Below are positions 43,709 through 52,560 of a DNA stretch of 64,000 nucleotides, one piece after another. The notes beneath the pieces are model-generated. The model searched no databases, was not told the DNA's origin, and worked only from the letters and a program-made list of their open reading frames with translations. Location: positions 1 to 64,000 of the forward strand of contig CAISFO010000083.1 of NCBI GenBank assembly GCA_903884655.1, given 5' to 3'. Source of the DNA: an uncultured Holophagaceae bacterium. Its GTDB lineage: Bacteria; Acidobacteriota; Holophagae; Holophagales; Holophagaceae. Made by a program: the position numbers and the translations under genes. The stretch's first letter is position 1; each line of letters starts with the position of its first letter.

Positions 43709-44935
43709 TCAGGCCCCGGCCATGGCGGCGGTCATGGCCTCTTCCCCGCAGGAGGCCGCCAGGTCGACGAACAGGGGTTCCATGCGGCCCTGCCGGACCA
43801 GGTCCTTCAGGAACACCAGGGTCTGCTGCAGGCCGAGGCCCTTCCGGTAGGGGCGGTCCTGCACCATGGCCTGGAAGATGTCCGCCATCCTCAGCAGGCG
43901 GGCTTCCACGGGCAGGGTGCTGGCGTCCAGGCGGAAGGGATAGCCCTGGCCCCCAGGCTCCTCATGATGGTAGGCGGCCCAGGTGGAGATCTCTTCGAAG
44001 CCCTTGATGTGCCGCAGGATCTGGTAGGTCTCGAAGCTGTGGGCATGGATGAGGCCCCGTTCCCGGGCATCCAGGCCGCCCGGCTTGTCCAGGATCTCGT
44101 CAGGAACCCTGAGCTTGCCCACATCATGCAGGAGCCCGGCGATCTCGAGCTTGGCACAGCTGCAGGCATCCAGGCCCAGCCTCCGGGCGAGCAGCTTGGC
44201 CAGGGCGGCCACCCCCCTGGAGTGCTCGGCCGTGAAGGGGCTCTTGGCGTCCACAATGCGGGAGAAGATCAGCGCCAGCTGCCAGAGATCCCCCATCGAA
44301 GCTTCGACCCACACATTCTGTCCGTGCATGTCCTGGACAAAGGACTGGATGGAGCGGGGCTCCAGCATCAGCCAGAAGGCCTCGGTGCGGGAGGTCTCGA
44401 GGAAGAGGTCCACCAGTTCGGGATCGAATTGAGTCCTGGCCCGGGAACGAATCTCGCGCCGGATGGTGTCCGCGTGCATCGGCATCGCGCCCTGGTCCCG
44501 GTACATGGTCCGGAGCGCGTCCACGCGATCCGCCAGGCTGATCAGGTTGGTCTGCCGGACGATGTCCAGCTCGACGCCGTCCCGGACGAGGGTCTCCCAG
44601 GGGGTGTGGTGATACCTCACGGGCAGGGCCATGGCCACCAGCGGCGCATACCCATTCAACAGTTCCCAGCCGGTTTCGCAATGCTGCCCCGCGCCGGGCC
44701 AGGCGAACTCGGACACGATCTGGCGGTGGACCTGGGTGGAGGACACACCGATGTCATGCAGGGTCCCCAGATCAAAGAGGAAGGCCAGCTCCGCCCCCTG
44801 CAGACCCATCACCTTGCCGCAGGCATGGGCCATGAGGCCAACCCGCTTGCCGTGGCCCACGTCATCCACACCCACCAGGTCCAGGGCCTCCGAAAGGGCG
44901 AGGGTCACATCCCGAAGATCTGCCTTGAGTTTCAT
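43709..44935 (-). CDS. Double-HD protein with HD-GYP-type domain
   Basis: A 408-aa cytoplasmic protein. An N-terminal HD-like domain (DVGHGKRVGLMAHACG, FDLGTLHDIGV, about 20-115) is followed by a C-terminal HD-GYP domain (HSRGVAALAKLLARRLG, AGLLHDVGKLRVPDEIL, AYHHEEPGGQGYPFRL). HD-GYP domains hydrolyse cyclic di-GMP, and the HHE...GxGYP motif is intact. No sensory domain or receiver is visible. It follows the propeller-kinase gene on the same strand with a 74-bp gap. Confidence 0.87.
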   Translation of the reverse strand: MKLKADLRDVTLALSEALDLVGVDDVGHGKRVGLMAHACGKVMGLQGAELAFLFDLGTLHDIGVSSTQVHRQIVSEFAWPGAGQHCETGWELLNGYAPLVAMALPVRYHHTPWETLVRDGVELDIVRQTNLISLADRVDALRTMYRDQGAMPMHADTIRREIRSRARTQFDPELVDLFLETSRTEAFWLMLEPRSIQSFVQDMHGQNVWVEASMGDLWQLALIFSRIVDAKSPFTAEHSRGVAALAKLLARRLGLDACSCAKLEIAGLLHDVGKLRVPDEILDKPGGLDARERGLIHAHSFETYQILRHIKGFEEISTWAAYHHEEPGGQGYPFRLDASTLPVEARLLRMADIFQAMVQDRPYRKGLGLQQTLVFLKDLVRQGRMEPLFVDLAASCGEEAMTAAMAGA

Positions 44936-45009
44936 GGCCCGTCCCGCTCCAGGTGCATGGTAAACCCATCGGCGCAGGACAAGTTGCCTGGAGTCTCAGC
45001 CCCCTCGGC

Positions 45010-48000
45010 TCAGGCCTTGAGGAAGGTGGGAGCGTCGCCGCGGTCTTCGCCGGGGATCCGGACGAGCCCGCGCAACAGGGCGCCCATGGGCCAGCCGCGA
45101 ATCTGGGGTGGGGTGGGCACCGCCTCCAACAGGTCGGCGGTGCACTGGGACCAGGCCTCAAGATCCACGGGACGGTCGGAGGGCAGCTTGGCAAAGGCGG
45201 TCAGGAACGCCTCATCGAGGGTCATTGGGATGCCCGGAAGGACCGCGGAAAGACGCGGTGGTTCCGCATGCAGCACTTCCATGAGGATCTGGCCGAGGTC
45301 CCTGCCCTGGACCGCCCGCCGGCCCGTCAGGGCTTCGTAGATCACGACCGCGAAGGAGTAGAGGTCGCTTCGCGGGTCCATGGGCTGGCCCTGCAGCTGC
45401 TCCGGCGACATGTACTGGGGCGTTCCCATCATCACGCCGACCTGCGTCAGCAGCGATTCCGTCCCCATGGTCTTCGCCACGCCAAAGTCCAGCACCTTGG
45501 CCAGGAAGCTGTCCTGCTCCGGCACCAGGAAGAGGTTGGCCGGCTTGATATCGCGGTGCACCACCCCGGCCCGGTGGGCCGCCGCCAGGGCCGAGCCGGC
45601 CTGTCTCATCAGCTGGGCCACCTGCCGAGGCGAGCCGGGTCCGTGGAGCCGCAGCAGGTCGGCGAGGTCCAGGCCCCGGAGCAGCTCCATCACCAGGAAG
45701 GCCGAGCCGTCATCGAGCTCGCCCGAGTCGTAGAGCATGGTGACCGAAGGGTGGCTCACCTGGGCCAGGGCCCGCGCCTCCCGCTCAAGGCGGAACCGGA
45801 TTTCCGTATCATTCAGCGCCTCGGCCTTGATCATCTTCAGGGCCACCGATCGGGACAGCTTTTCATCGTTGGCCGAGAACACGCTGCCCATACCGCCTTC
45901 GCCCAGCAGCTCCACGAGTCGGTACCGGCCAGCCACCCGGAAGGGCAGGAGCCGGGAGGCATCCAGGGCGGCCCCGTCCGCCTCGCAGTGGTCCACGCTC
46001 TCATCCCAGCACCGGCCGCACCGAGGGCAGATCTGGAGCGTGTGGATCCCTTCCTCGTGCATCCTCTGCCGCGCCGCCGATTGCCGCGCTTCCGTGAGCG
46101 TGAGCTGCTCCCGCAGGTGCTGCAGGTCGAGGGCGCTGCCCAGATGCTGGGCGAAGGCCGTCACCAGGCGCCGCTCCACCGGGCCCCAGGCGACATCGCC
46201 TTCGATCACCAGGGCGCCCCTCAGGTGGCCGGTGATGCCGGTGACCTGGAGGATGGTCTCGTTCCCGTCCGGACCGAAGCCCTCGCCGACCATGGGCGCG
46301 CGCGCCAGGCGCAGGGTCTCCAGGCTCGGCGGATGCGTGGTGCCGGCCGCGATGGGGACAAGGGCTTCCCCCTCGGTCCGCCAGATGCCGACCTGCCTGG
46401 CGTGGATCGCGGAGGCGATCTCGGCCCCCATGGCGCTTCCCCAGGCGGAAAGGTTCTCGAGCTTTTCGGGGGTGGCCTCCGAGATGCGGGCCAGCTGTTC
46501 CTGAATTCCCCGCAACTCGCTGGTCCGCGCCTCGACCAGGCTCTCCAGCTCCTTCTGTCGGGCCGTGAGCCGGGCCACCCGCAGGCGCTGGATCAAGGCG
46601 CCCGCCCCGACCAGGGCCAGGACGCACAGCAGCTGGAAAATCCGGGTCTGGTAGAAGAATGGCCTCAGGGCGAAGTCGAGCGAGGCCCCGGTTTCGTTCC
46701 AGAGGCCATCGCTGTTGCAGGCCTGGACGCGGAAGCGGTAGGCCCCATGCGGGAGGTTGGTGTAGTAGGCGGTGCGCAGGGTTCCAGCCTCGACCCAGTC
46801 CCTGTCGAAGCCTTCCAGCTTGACCCGGAACCGGACCTTCTTCGGGAGCAGGTAGCTGAGGGCTGTGTAATGGAACTCGAGCTTCTTGACCCCGGCCGCG
46901 AGGCTGACCGGGGCGGCGCCCTCCCGCCCCGGCAGGGGGTGCAAGTCCACCAGGATCTCTTCCAGCAGCACCGGAGGGGCCAGCTGATTGAGGGGAATGC
47001 GGGCCGGGTCGATCATGGCCACACCCTTGGTGGTCGGGAACCAGAGCCGGCCATCCTTCGTCCGGCAGGCCGCAGGCTGGTAGCCCCCATTGCACTCGGC
47101 GGCGTTCAGCTCATCACCCGTGCCGTAGGCGACGCAGGACACCTTCTGGAGCCGGCCATCCGTCAGGGCATCCAGGTCCTGTTTCCGGACCCGGAACACA
47201 CCCTTGTTGGTCGCCATCCAGAGGTAGCCGAGGCCATCCTCAAGCACCTGGAGGATGTTGTCATCGAACAGGCCGGACTGGGTGGTGAAGGCCCTGAACT
47301 TTCCATCCTTCAGCCGGAACAGGCCACCCCCTCCGGTGCCGAACCAGAGGGTCCCTTCGGCGTCTTCAAGCATCGAATAGACCGCATGGCTGGTCAGGCC
47401 CTCCTTCGCTCCGACGGTCGTGATCCTGCCGTCCCGCAGGCAGTTCAGGCCCTCTTCGGTGCCGATCCAGAGGGCGCCTTCCCGGTCCTCGAGCATGGCA
47501 TCGATGGTCAGGCTGGCCAGCCCGTCCTTGGTCGTATAGGCCGTGAATCGGCCGTCCTGGAGGCGGTTCAGGCCGCCGCGCGAGGTGCCGATCCAGAGGC
47601 TGCCGGCCCGGTCTTCATAGATCGAGGCGATCTCGTCATCCGATAGGCCCTGCTTCGTGGTGATGGCCGTGAACCGGCCCTCCCTGAAGCGGTTGAGGCC
47701 TCCCCCCACCGTGCCGACCCAGAGCGTGCCGGCCCGGTCCTGGTGGACGCAGGACACGATGTTCTTGGACAACCCCTGCCGGGTGGTGAAGGGCGTGAAC
47801 CGGCCCTCCCTGAAGCGATTGAGGCCTCCCCCCCGCGTCCCGATCCAGAGGCCCCCTTCGCGGTCCTCGCAGACCGACCAGACCTGGTCGTTGGAGAGGC
47901 CCTCCTTCGTGGTGAAGGCGGTGAACTTGGTGTCCCTGAGACGGTTCAGGCCGCCGCCCGAGGTCCCGAGCCACAGGCTGCCCTCCCGGTCCTCCAGGAT

Positions 48001-48933
48001 CGAGAAGACCTGGTCCACCGACAACCCATGCTTGGTCGTGATCCGCGTGAACCGGCCCTCCCGGTACCGGGCCAGGCCGCCGCCGCTGGTGCCGATCCAC
48101 AGGCTTCCTTCCCGGTCCTCGTAGATCTGCCGCACCTCGGCTTTCGGGGCGCCTTCGCCGGCACCGAACGCCAGGATCTGGCCATCCTTGAAACGCTTCA
48201 GGCCGCCGCTGGTCCCGATCCACAGCTCGCCGGTCCGGGTCCGGTGGAGCGCGTAGATCGCCAGGTTCGACGGCCCCTCGTTCGTCGGGAAGGCCTGGAA
48301 CCTGCCGTTCTGGAAGTGGTTCAGGCCGCCCCGGCTCGTCCCGATCCAGAAGCCTCCCGTCCCGTCCTCGAGGATGGCGCTGATGACATGGTCGGCCAGG
48401 CCGCTCTTCATCGTGTAGCTCGTGAACCGGCCGTCCTCCAGGTGATCCAGGCCCTCCTGGGTTCCGATCCAGAGGCCCCCCTGGGGATCGGCAAAGAGGG
48501 TGCGGATCTTGTCGCTGGACAGCCCGTCCTTGGTCGTGAAGGTGGTGAAGCGCCCGTTCGCGAAGCGGCACAGGCCACTGCCATAGGTTCCGATCCAGAG
48601 GCTGCCCTGGCGGTCCTCGCAGAGCGTCATGATGAAGTTCTGCTTCAGCTCCGGGATGTTCCTGCTGTCGAAGACCGTGAAGCGGACGCCGTCGAAGCGC
48701 ACCAGTCCTTCCTGCGTGGCCAGCCAGAGATAGCCGTCCCGCGTCTGGCAGATGGCCAGCACATCGTTCTGGGGAAGGCCCTGTTCCGACTGCCAGACGT
48801 CGACCACGTACTGGGTAGCCGCCTTGGCCGGATCCAGCGCCGGAAGGGAGGCCGGGGTGACCAGCGACAGCAGCAAGGCCAAACCCGCCTGGCAACGAAG
48901 GTCCCGGCACCGGGAAGACTTGCCGTGGGGCAT
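45010..48933 (-). CDS. Beta-propeller / Y_Y_Y / GAF / Ser-Thr kinase receptor
   Basis: A 1307-aa predicted transmembrane receptor. The signal peptide is about 1-33. About 14 propeller blades of ~42 aa follow (pattern 'V..I.EDREGSLWIGT.GGGL.R...G.FT..TT..GLS', to about 650). Then come a Y_Y_Y domain (about 690-755), one membrane helix (FQLLCVLALVGAGALI, about 765-785), a coiled coil, a GAF-like domain, a zinc-ribbon-like CPRCGRCWDESVDHCEADG, and a Ser/Thr kinase (LGEGGMGSVFSA, VALKMI, VHRDIKPANL, LDFGVAK, MSPEQ). The periplasmic half is normally seen in hybrid two-component sensors; here it drives an eukaryotic-type kinase. All key kinase residues are present. Confidence 0.9.
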   Translation of the reverse strand: MPHGKSSRCRDLRCQAGLALLLSLVTPASLPALDPAKAATQYVVDVWQSEQGLPQNDVLAICQTRDGYLWLATQEGLVRFDGVRFTVFDSRNIPELKQNFIMTLCEDRQGSLWIGTYGSGLCRFANGRFTTFTTKDGLSSDKIRTLFADPQGGLWIGTQEGLDHLEDGRFTSYTMKSGLADHVISAILEDGTGGFWIGTSRGGLNHFQNGRFQAFPTNEGPSNLAIYALHRTRTGELWIGTSGGLKRFKDGQILAFGAGEGAPKAEVRQIYEDREGSLWIGTSGGGLARYREGRFTRITTKHGLSVDQVFSILEDREGSLWLGTSGGGLNRLRDTKFTAFTTKEGLSNDQVWSVCEDREGGLWIGTRGGGLNRFREGRFTPFTTRQGLSKNIVSCVHQDRAGTLWVGTVGGGLNRFREGRFTAITTKQGLSDDEIASIYEDRAGSLWIGTSRGGLNRLQDGRFTAYTTKDGLASLTIDAMLEDREGALWIGTEEGLNCLRDGRITTVGAKEGLTSHAVYSMLEDAEGTLWFGTGGGGLFRLKDGKFRAFTTQSGLFDDNILQVLEDGLGYLWMATNKGVFRVRKQDLDALTDGRLQKVSCVAYGTGDELNAAECNGGYQPAACRTKDGRLWFPTTKGVAMIDPARIPLNQLAPPVLLEEILVDLHPLPGREGAAPVSLAAGVKKLEFHYTALSYLLPKKVRFRVKLEGFDRDWVEAGTLRTAYYTNLPHGAYRFRVQACNSDGLWNETGASLDFALRPFFYQTRIFQLLCVLALVGAGALIQRLRVARLTARQKELESLVEARTSELRGIQEQLARISEATPEKLENLSAWGSAMGAEIASAIHARQVGIWRTEGEALVPIAAGTTHPPSLETLRLARAPMVGEGFGPDGNETILQVTGITGHLRGALVIEGDVAWGPVERRLVTAFAQHLGSALDLQHLREQLTLTEARQSAARQRMHEEGIHTLQICPRCGRCWDESVDHCEADGAALDASRLLPFRVAGRYRLVELLGEGGMGSVFSANDEKLSRSVALKMIKAEALNDTEIRFRLEREARALAQVSHPSVTMLYDSGELDDGSAFLVMELLRGLDLADLLRLHGPGSPRQVAQLMRQAGSALAAAHRAGVVHRDIKPANLFLVPEQDSFLAKVLDFGVAKTMGTESLLTQVGVMMGTPQYMSPEQLQGQPMDPRSDLYSFAVVIYEALTGRRAVQGRDLGQILMEVLHAEPPRLSAVLPGIPMTLDEAFLTAFAKLPSDRPVDLEAWSQCTADLLEAVPTPPQIRGWPMGALLRGLVRIPGEDRGDAPTFLKA

Positions 48934-49173
48934 GGCTCGGGGTCCTTGGAGCGAGGGGCGGGCGGGGGGCTGGAGCGGTCGCTGGGGGCTTCAATGATTC
49001 TACGTGTGTTAGGCCAGGTGCGCATGTGGAAGGACTCGGCCCAATCGCACAAGTACTATGGTTTCAGTGGGGAATGGCCGAGCTTGGGGACCGGCGAGGC
49101 TCCGGGGCGAATCGCCAGGACCTCACCGAAGACGGCTCGGTCAGAATGCCAGCAGGTGATCCGGAGCACACCC

Positions 49174-49677
49174 ATGACACGAGGCCTGTCCATCCTGACG
49201 CTGCTCTGTTTGCTGGGGGCTGGTCCGGTCCTGCCAGGGAAGGAGCCGAACCTCCAAGGGCTGATCGGGGGCCTGGGCGACCCGGATGGTCAGGTCCGCG
49301 CCCGGGCGGCCATGACCCTGGCCCTGGACCGGGAGGCCGCCCGGACGGCGCTGCCAGCCCTCGCCCGCGCTCTGGGCGATCGCAATCTCAACGTGCGCTA
49401 CTGGGCCGCCTCGGCCCTGCAGAGCCTTGGGCCCGAGGCCAAGGTGGCGGTTCCGGAGCTGAGCCGCGCCCTCAGGACCTTCCCAGGCGGGGTGCCCGAG
49501 TTGGAAGGCCCGCCCAGGTACTTCGCCGATGTCCGGGTGCTGTCAGCCCAGGCCCTGGGGGCCATCGGTCCCGCCGCGCAGGAGGCCATACCAGCTCTCG
49601 AAGAAGCGGCTCGTGACCCGCAGGCCACGGTCCGCGAGGCCGCCATCGCCGCCCTCCGAGCCATCCGGGGGGAGTAG
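49174..49677 (+). CDS. Exported HEAT-repeat protein
   Basis: A 167-aa protein with a signal peptide (MTRGLSILTLLCLLGAGPVLPG) and helical HEAT/PBS-lyase-like repeats (DPDGQVRARAAMTLA, DRNLNVRYWAASALQSLG, ATVREAAIAALRAI). Such repeats usually mediate protein contacts. It is divergent from the propeller-kinase gene with 240 bp between (48934-49173), which must hold both promoters. Function unknown. The ATG at 49174 is chosen because it gives the signal peptide. Confidence 0.75.
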   Translation: MTRGLSILTLLCLLGAGPVLPGKEPNLQGLIGGLGDPDGQVRARAAMTLALDREAARTALPALARALGDRNLNVRYWAASALQSLGPEAKVAVPELSRALRTFPGGVPELEGPPRYFADVRVLSAQALGAIGPAAQEAIPALEEAARDPQATVREAAIAALRAIRGE

Positions 49678-49732
49678 GGAGCGCCGCTTCGGCTGGAGCC
49701 TCCGGGCCAAGGATCGAGCGAGCCCCCTCCGT

Positions 49733-50767
49733 CTAGGCCAGCCGGAACTTCAGCTCACCCAGCTTCTCGATGGAGCTGACGATCTCGTCGCCCGCCTTGA
49801 GCCAGACCTGCTTCTCTTTCGGGTAGCCCAGGATGACCCCATGGGGCGTGCCGGTGAAGATGATGTCGCCCGGCTCCAGGGTCCAGTGCTTGGAAATGTA
49901 GGCGATCATCTGCTGCGTGTTGAAGATGAAGTCGCTGGTGCTCCAGGACTGGCGGACCTCGCCGTTGACGCGGGTTTCCAGCTTCAGGTTGTTCGGGTCG
50001 GGGACCAGGTCGGCCGAGACGAAATAGGGCCCGATGGGCGCGAACTTGTCGAGGGTCTTGCCGATCATCCACTGGCTGCTGGGCAGCTCCAGCTGGAGAT
50101 CCCGGGCGGAGAAGTCATTGGCGGTGCAGTAGCCGGCGACGTAGTTCAGCGCTTCGGCCTCCGGCACGTTCCGGGCCGCCTTGCCGATGACGATGAGCAG
50201 TTCGGTCTCGTAGTCGAACTTGGTGGCAATTTCCTTCGGTGGCAGCGGGATGGTGCAGTTGTGGGCAGCCAGGGCGTTGTTGAACTTGTTGAAGAGCGGT
50301 GGAACCCTCGGTTCCTTCATGCCGATTTCCTTGGCATGCCGCCGATAGTTGAGGCCCACGCAGACGATCTTTCCGGGGTGCGTGAACAGCCGGCCATGCC
50401 TGATTTTCGATTCCTCCAGCCAGGCGACTTTCGCCTTGGCGGAATGGCTCGCGGCCTCGATCAGCCTGTTCAGGCCGGAAGCGTTGCCGCTTTTCAGCAG
50501 TTCCTCGAGGGTCAGCGGGGCGGGCATGCTCAGCAGCCGGGAGGCCTTCCGGACATCGAGAACGCCGGCGCCCATCTTGACCCCCAGGGTTTCGGCCCCG
50601 TCACCCTGATCGATGGAGAGCAGCGTCAGGTTCCTGGGGAGTTCGTGGGGACCTTCGACATGCTTCGCGGGTTTCTGTTCTCCTGCAGCGAGGGGGCTGG
50701 ATGCCCCGGCCAGGACCCCGGCCGTCACCAGGCCCGTGGTGGCTAGGAAACTCCTCCGTGTCGGCAT
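49733..50767 (-). CDS. FAH-family hydrolase/isomerase with Tat-like signal
   Basis: A 344-aa fumarylacetoacetate-hydrolase-family protein. The conserved core is VCVGLNYRRHAKEIG, DYETELLIVIGKAA with metal-binding Glu, YCTANDFSARDLQ and IIFTGTPHGVILG; related enzymes cleave or isomerise acyl-pyruvates. The N-terminus MPTRRSFLATTGLVTAGVLA has twin Arg plus F-L and a hydrophobic stretch ending in SSPLAAG, matching a Tat signal. Most relatives are cytoplasmic, so export of a folded metalloenzyme is unusual. The ribosome site (GGAGGAGAGACC before the ATG) is strong. Substrate unknown. Confidence 0.87.
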   Translation of the reverse strand: MPTRRSFLATTGLVTAGVLAGASSPLAAGEQKPAKHVEGPHELPRNLTLLSIDQGDGAETLGVKMGAGVLDVRKASRLLSMPAPLTLEELLKSGNASGLNRLIEAASHSAKAKVAWLEESKIRHGRLFTHPGKIVCVGLNYRRHAKEIGMKEPRVPPLFNKFNNALAAHNCTIPLPPKEIATKFDYETELLIVIGKAARNVPEAEALNYVAGYCTANDFSARDLQLELPSSQWMIGKTLDKFAPIGPYFVSADLVPDPNNLKLETRVNGEVRQSWSTSDFIFNTQQMIAYISKHWTLEPGDIIFTGTPHGVILGYPKEKQVWLKAGDEIVSSIEKLGELKFRLA

Positions 50768-51091
50768 GGTCTCTCCTCCGGATTCAGCTGAGTTGAGGGA
50801 ATATCCTACTCTGCTGGGCCAGGCCGGGCGGGACCTTGGCTGGAAGCGCCGAATCCGAGGTCCGGGTATCCCCTGGAGTCATGGGCTGGGCCCTCGTGGA
50901 GTTGCCGGTGTTCCTTCGGGAATTCCTGGGAACTAAGTAATCGACCCGATTGAGGGGGGACCTCCGCTCCGTCAGGTTGTTAGGAGGGCTTGGCGCACTC
51001 CTTTCATGTCTCGTCATCCGGGCCCTGCAGCAGAGGAAGCAGCATCACCGACTCGACCCGGCGAATTTACCCGGTTTCTGGAGACCCACCC
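50768..51091. other. Divergent intergenic region, no gene seen
   Basis: This 324-bp stretch separates the FAH gene from the hemerythrin gene. It contains their ribosome sites and presumably both promoters. I could not identify a convincing -35/-10 pair, RNA gene or repeat. Confidence 0.5.
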
Positions 51092-51616
51092 GTGACTGAT
51101 CCCCAGACCCTGGCGAGGCTGAAGACATCCGCCCTGCGGAATGCCCGGAACGTGCTGTCCCTGATGCGGGGGGAGGGGAGCCTCACGTCGGCCGGTGCCT
51201 CCGAGAAGGCCTTCCTGGACTGGACCGAGATGGATCGCATCGGTGTCCAGAAGATCGATGAACAGCACAAGCAGCTGGTGAACCTCATCAACCGCTTCCA
51301 CGCGGTTCTGCTGGTGGAGCGCAATCGGGCGGAGGCCAACCACGTCTTTCATCATTTCATCCACTCCGCCCGCAACCACTTCCTCTACGAGGAGGCCCTG
51401 CTGATCGACCAGCGCTGTCCCGGCTACCAGGCTCACTTCGATCAGCATTCCGACGCCATCGTTCAGGTCCAGGAGCTCTACCGGCAATTCGTGAACCGGT
51501 CCCTGAGCGCCACGGTTCTGCTCTCCCGCCTGCGGCAATGGATGATCGGCCACACTCGGGAGCTGGACCGAAGCCAGGCCAGCTGGCTGAATCAGATCGG
51601 GGTTGGCTCGTCCTAG
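51092..51616 (+). CDS. Bacteriohemerythrin
   Basis: A 174-aa O2-binding diiron protein. All seven expected ligands are visible: His59 (DEQH), His96 and Glu100 (HFLYE), His115 and His119 (HFDQH), His154 and Asp159 (HTRELD). A GTG start at 51092 is chosen, with GGAG eight bases upstream. The N-terminal ~40 residues precede the domain and are basic. Role could be O2 sensing, delivery or iron storage; no partner domain is fused. Confidence 0.87.
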   Translation: MTDPQTLARLKTSALRNARNVLSLMRGEGSLTSAGASEKAFLDWTEMDRIGVQKIDEQHKQLVNLINRFHAVLLVERNRAEANHVFHHFIHSARNHFLYEEALLIDQRCPGYQAHFDQHSDAIVQVQELYRQFVNRSLSATVLLSRLRQWMIGHTRELDRSQASWLNQIGVGSS

Positions 51617-51763
51617 GGGCATGAGCATCCGGGCGATGGAGGCGATGGAGATGTTGCCGCAGGGGTAGCACCTTCTGCGACCGGGTGGGTCGCTGTCGAT
51701 TGCGCTTGGGACTGACCGCCGGAAGGCACCCTGCAGTGCGGAAAGAGGATGGTTGAGGCGGGA

Positions 51764-51796
51764 TTAATCATTAAGATCTAAAAATAATAATCATTA
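51764..51796. promoter_or_regulatory. Direct-repeat AT-rich operator candidate
   Basis: TAATCATTA occurs twice, at 51765-51773 and 51788-51796, 23 bases apart (about two helical turns). They lie in the most AT-rich stretch of the window (about 51760-51815). The second copy sits in ATAATCATTA, which resembles the core of a Fur box. The next gene downstream is the 40-aa membrane protein at 51924. The regulator is unknown. Confidence 0.35.
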
Positions 51797-51923
51797 GTTT
51801 TAAAAAATATTTCATGACACCAATCTTCTCCCTGGAGCATCAGAAAGGTGCCTGATGCTTCTTCCTGGATCAGGCGGCGAAAAACCATATCGCACGGTCC
51901 CATGGACCTGACCTGGAGTCCCC

Positions 51924-52046
51924 ATGGACAACTCCCTGCTTTCCAACCACTCCGCCCTTGGGCTGTCGCTCTTCGTGCTGGTCGTACCGCTAATGGTCGG
52001 ATTTTTTCTGCTGCTGGCGCCGAAGCATAAACGAGGCACGTTCTGA
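51924..52046 (+). CDS. Tiny single-pass membrane protein (40 aa)
   Basis: A 40-codon gene with GGAG seven bases before the ATG. The product has a hydrophilic N-terminus (MDNSLLSNHS), one hydrophobic helix (ALGLSLFVLVVPLMVGFFLL) and a basic tail (PKHKRGTF). This is a sensible membrane micro-protein with the positive end inside. Similar in size to accessory subunits such as KdpF or CydX but without a clear match. The rest of 51617-52206 shows only the AT-rich island. Confidence 0.5.
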   Translation: MDNSLLSNHSALGLSLFVLVVPLMVGFFLLLAPKHKRGTF

Positions 52047-52206
52047 AGGAGGAGGCGTGGGCGCCGCTCCACTTGATGTGTCCGGCGGGTCGTTCCGGAA
52101 GGCCATGAGAACAGGGCCAAGCAGGCGATGAAGGAAACTCCTCGGGACCTGTCAATCCCGGCCCATCCGAAATCGATCCAATAGCCAAAGCCATGTATCC
52201 AGCAAT

Positions 52207-52560
52207 TTACAAACGAGGCCATGTACGGTCTGGCCAGGGCCCGGGTTGCCACTGAACCAGGGCAGCCTTGGCGAGTTCGATGGTCATCTCGAAATGGGGC
52301 ACGGGGAGGGCCTTCACGTCACTGGTGTTGGCATGATTGCGACGGACAGCTTGTGGTCCGGCTAGTCGCTCATCGTTGCGGTGTAGCCCGGGAAGAAGCC
52401 CGAGTGGCCTTGGGTGATTCCCAGGACCGAGGGGAGGATGCTCTCACGTAGGAGGCTGGGGTGCCTTCAGGGGATCCCACGGAGCATGTCAGGCAGCAAT
52501 TCGGGGGCGAACCATCTGTCTCGTGAACGAAAACAAGTTCGCTGGAGAAAGTGAGGTTCT
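52207..52560 (-). pseudogene. Decayed C-terminus of a beta-lactamase-family serine hydrolase
   Basis: On the minus strand WFAPELLPDMLRGIP, then GITQGHSGFFPGYTATMSD, then PDHKLSVAI can be read, matching the C-terminal GHSG.FPGY...PD..L.VAV region of class C beta-lactamase/D-Ala-D-Ala carboxypeptidase-like hydrolases. The frame is broken by a stop after RGIP, another after TMSD, and a frameshift after VAI, beyond which NTSDVKALPVPHFEMTIELA continues to a TAA at 52209-52207. The catalytic N-terminal part is not seen, and the upstream limit is uncertain. Confidence 0.6.

Noticed and set aside
51778..52194. 138-codon minus-strand frame over the AT-rich island
   Set aside because: No ribosome site, odd composition and it runs through the likely promoter and the + strand micro-gene.
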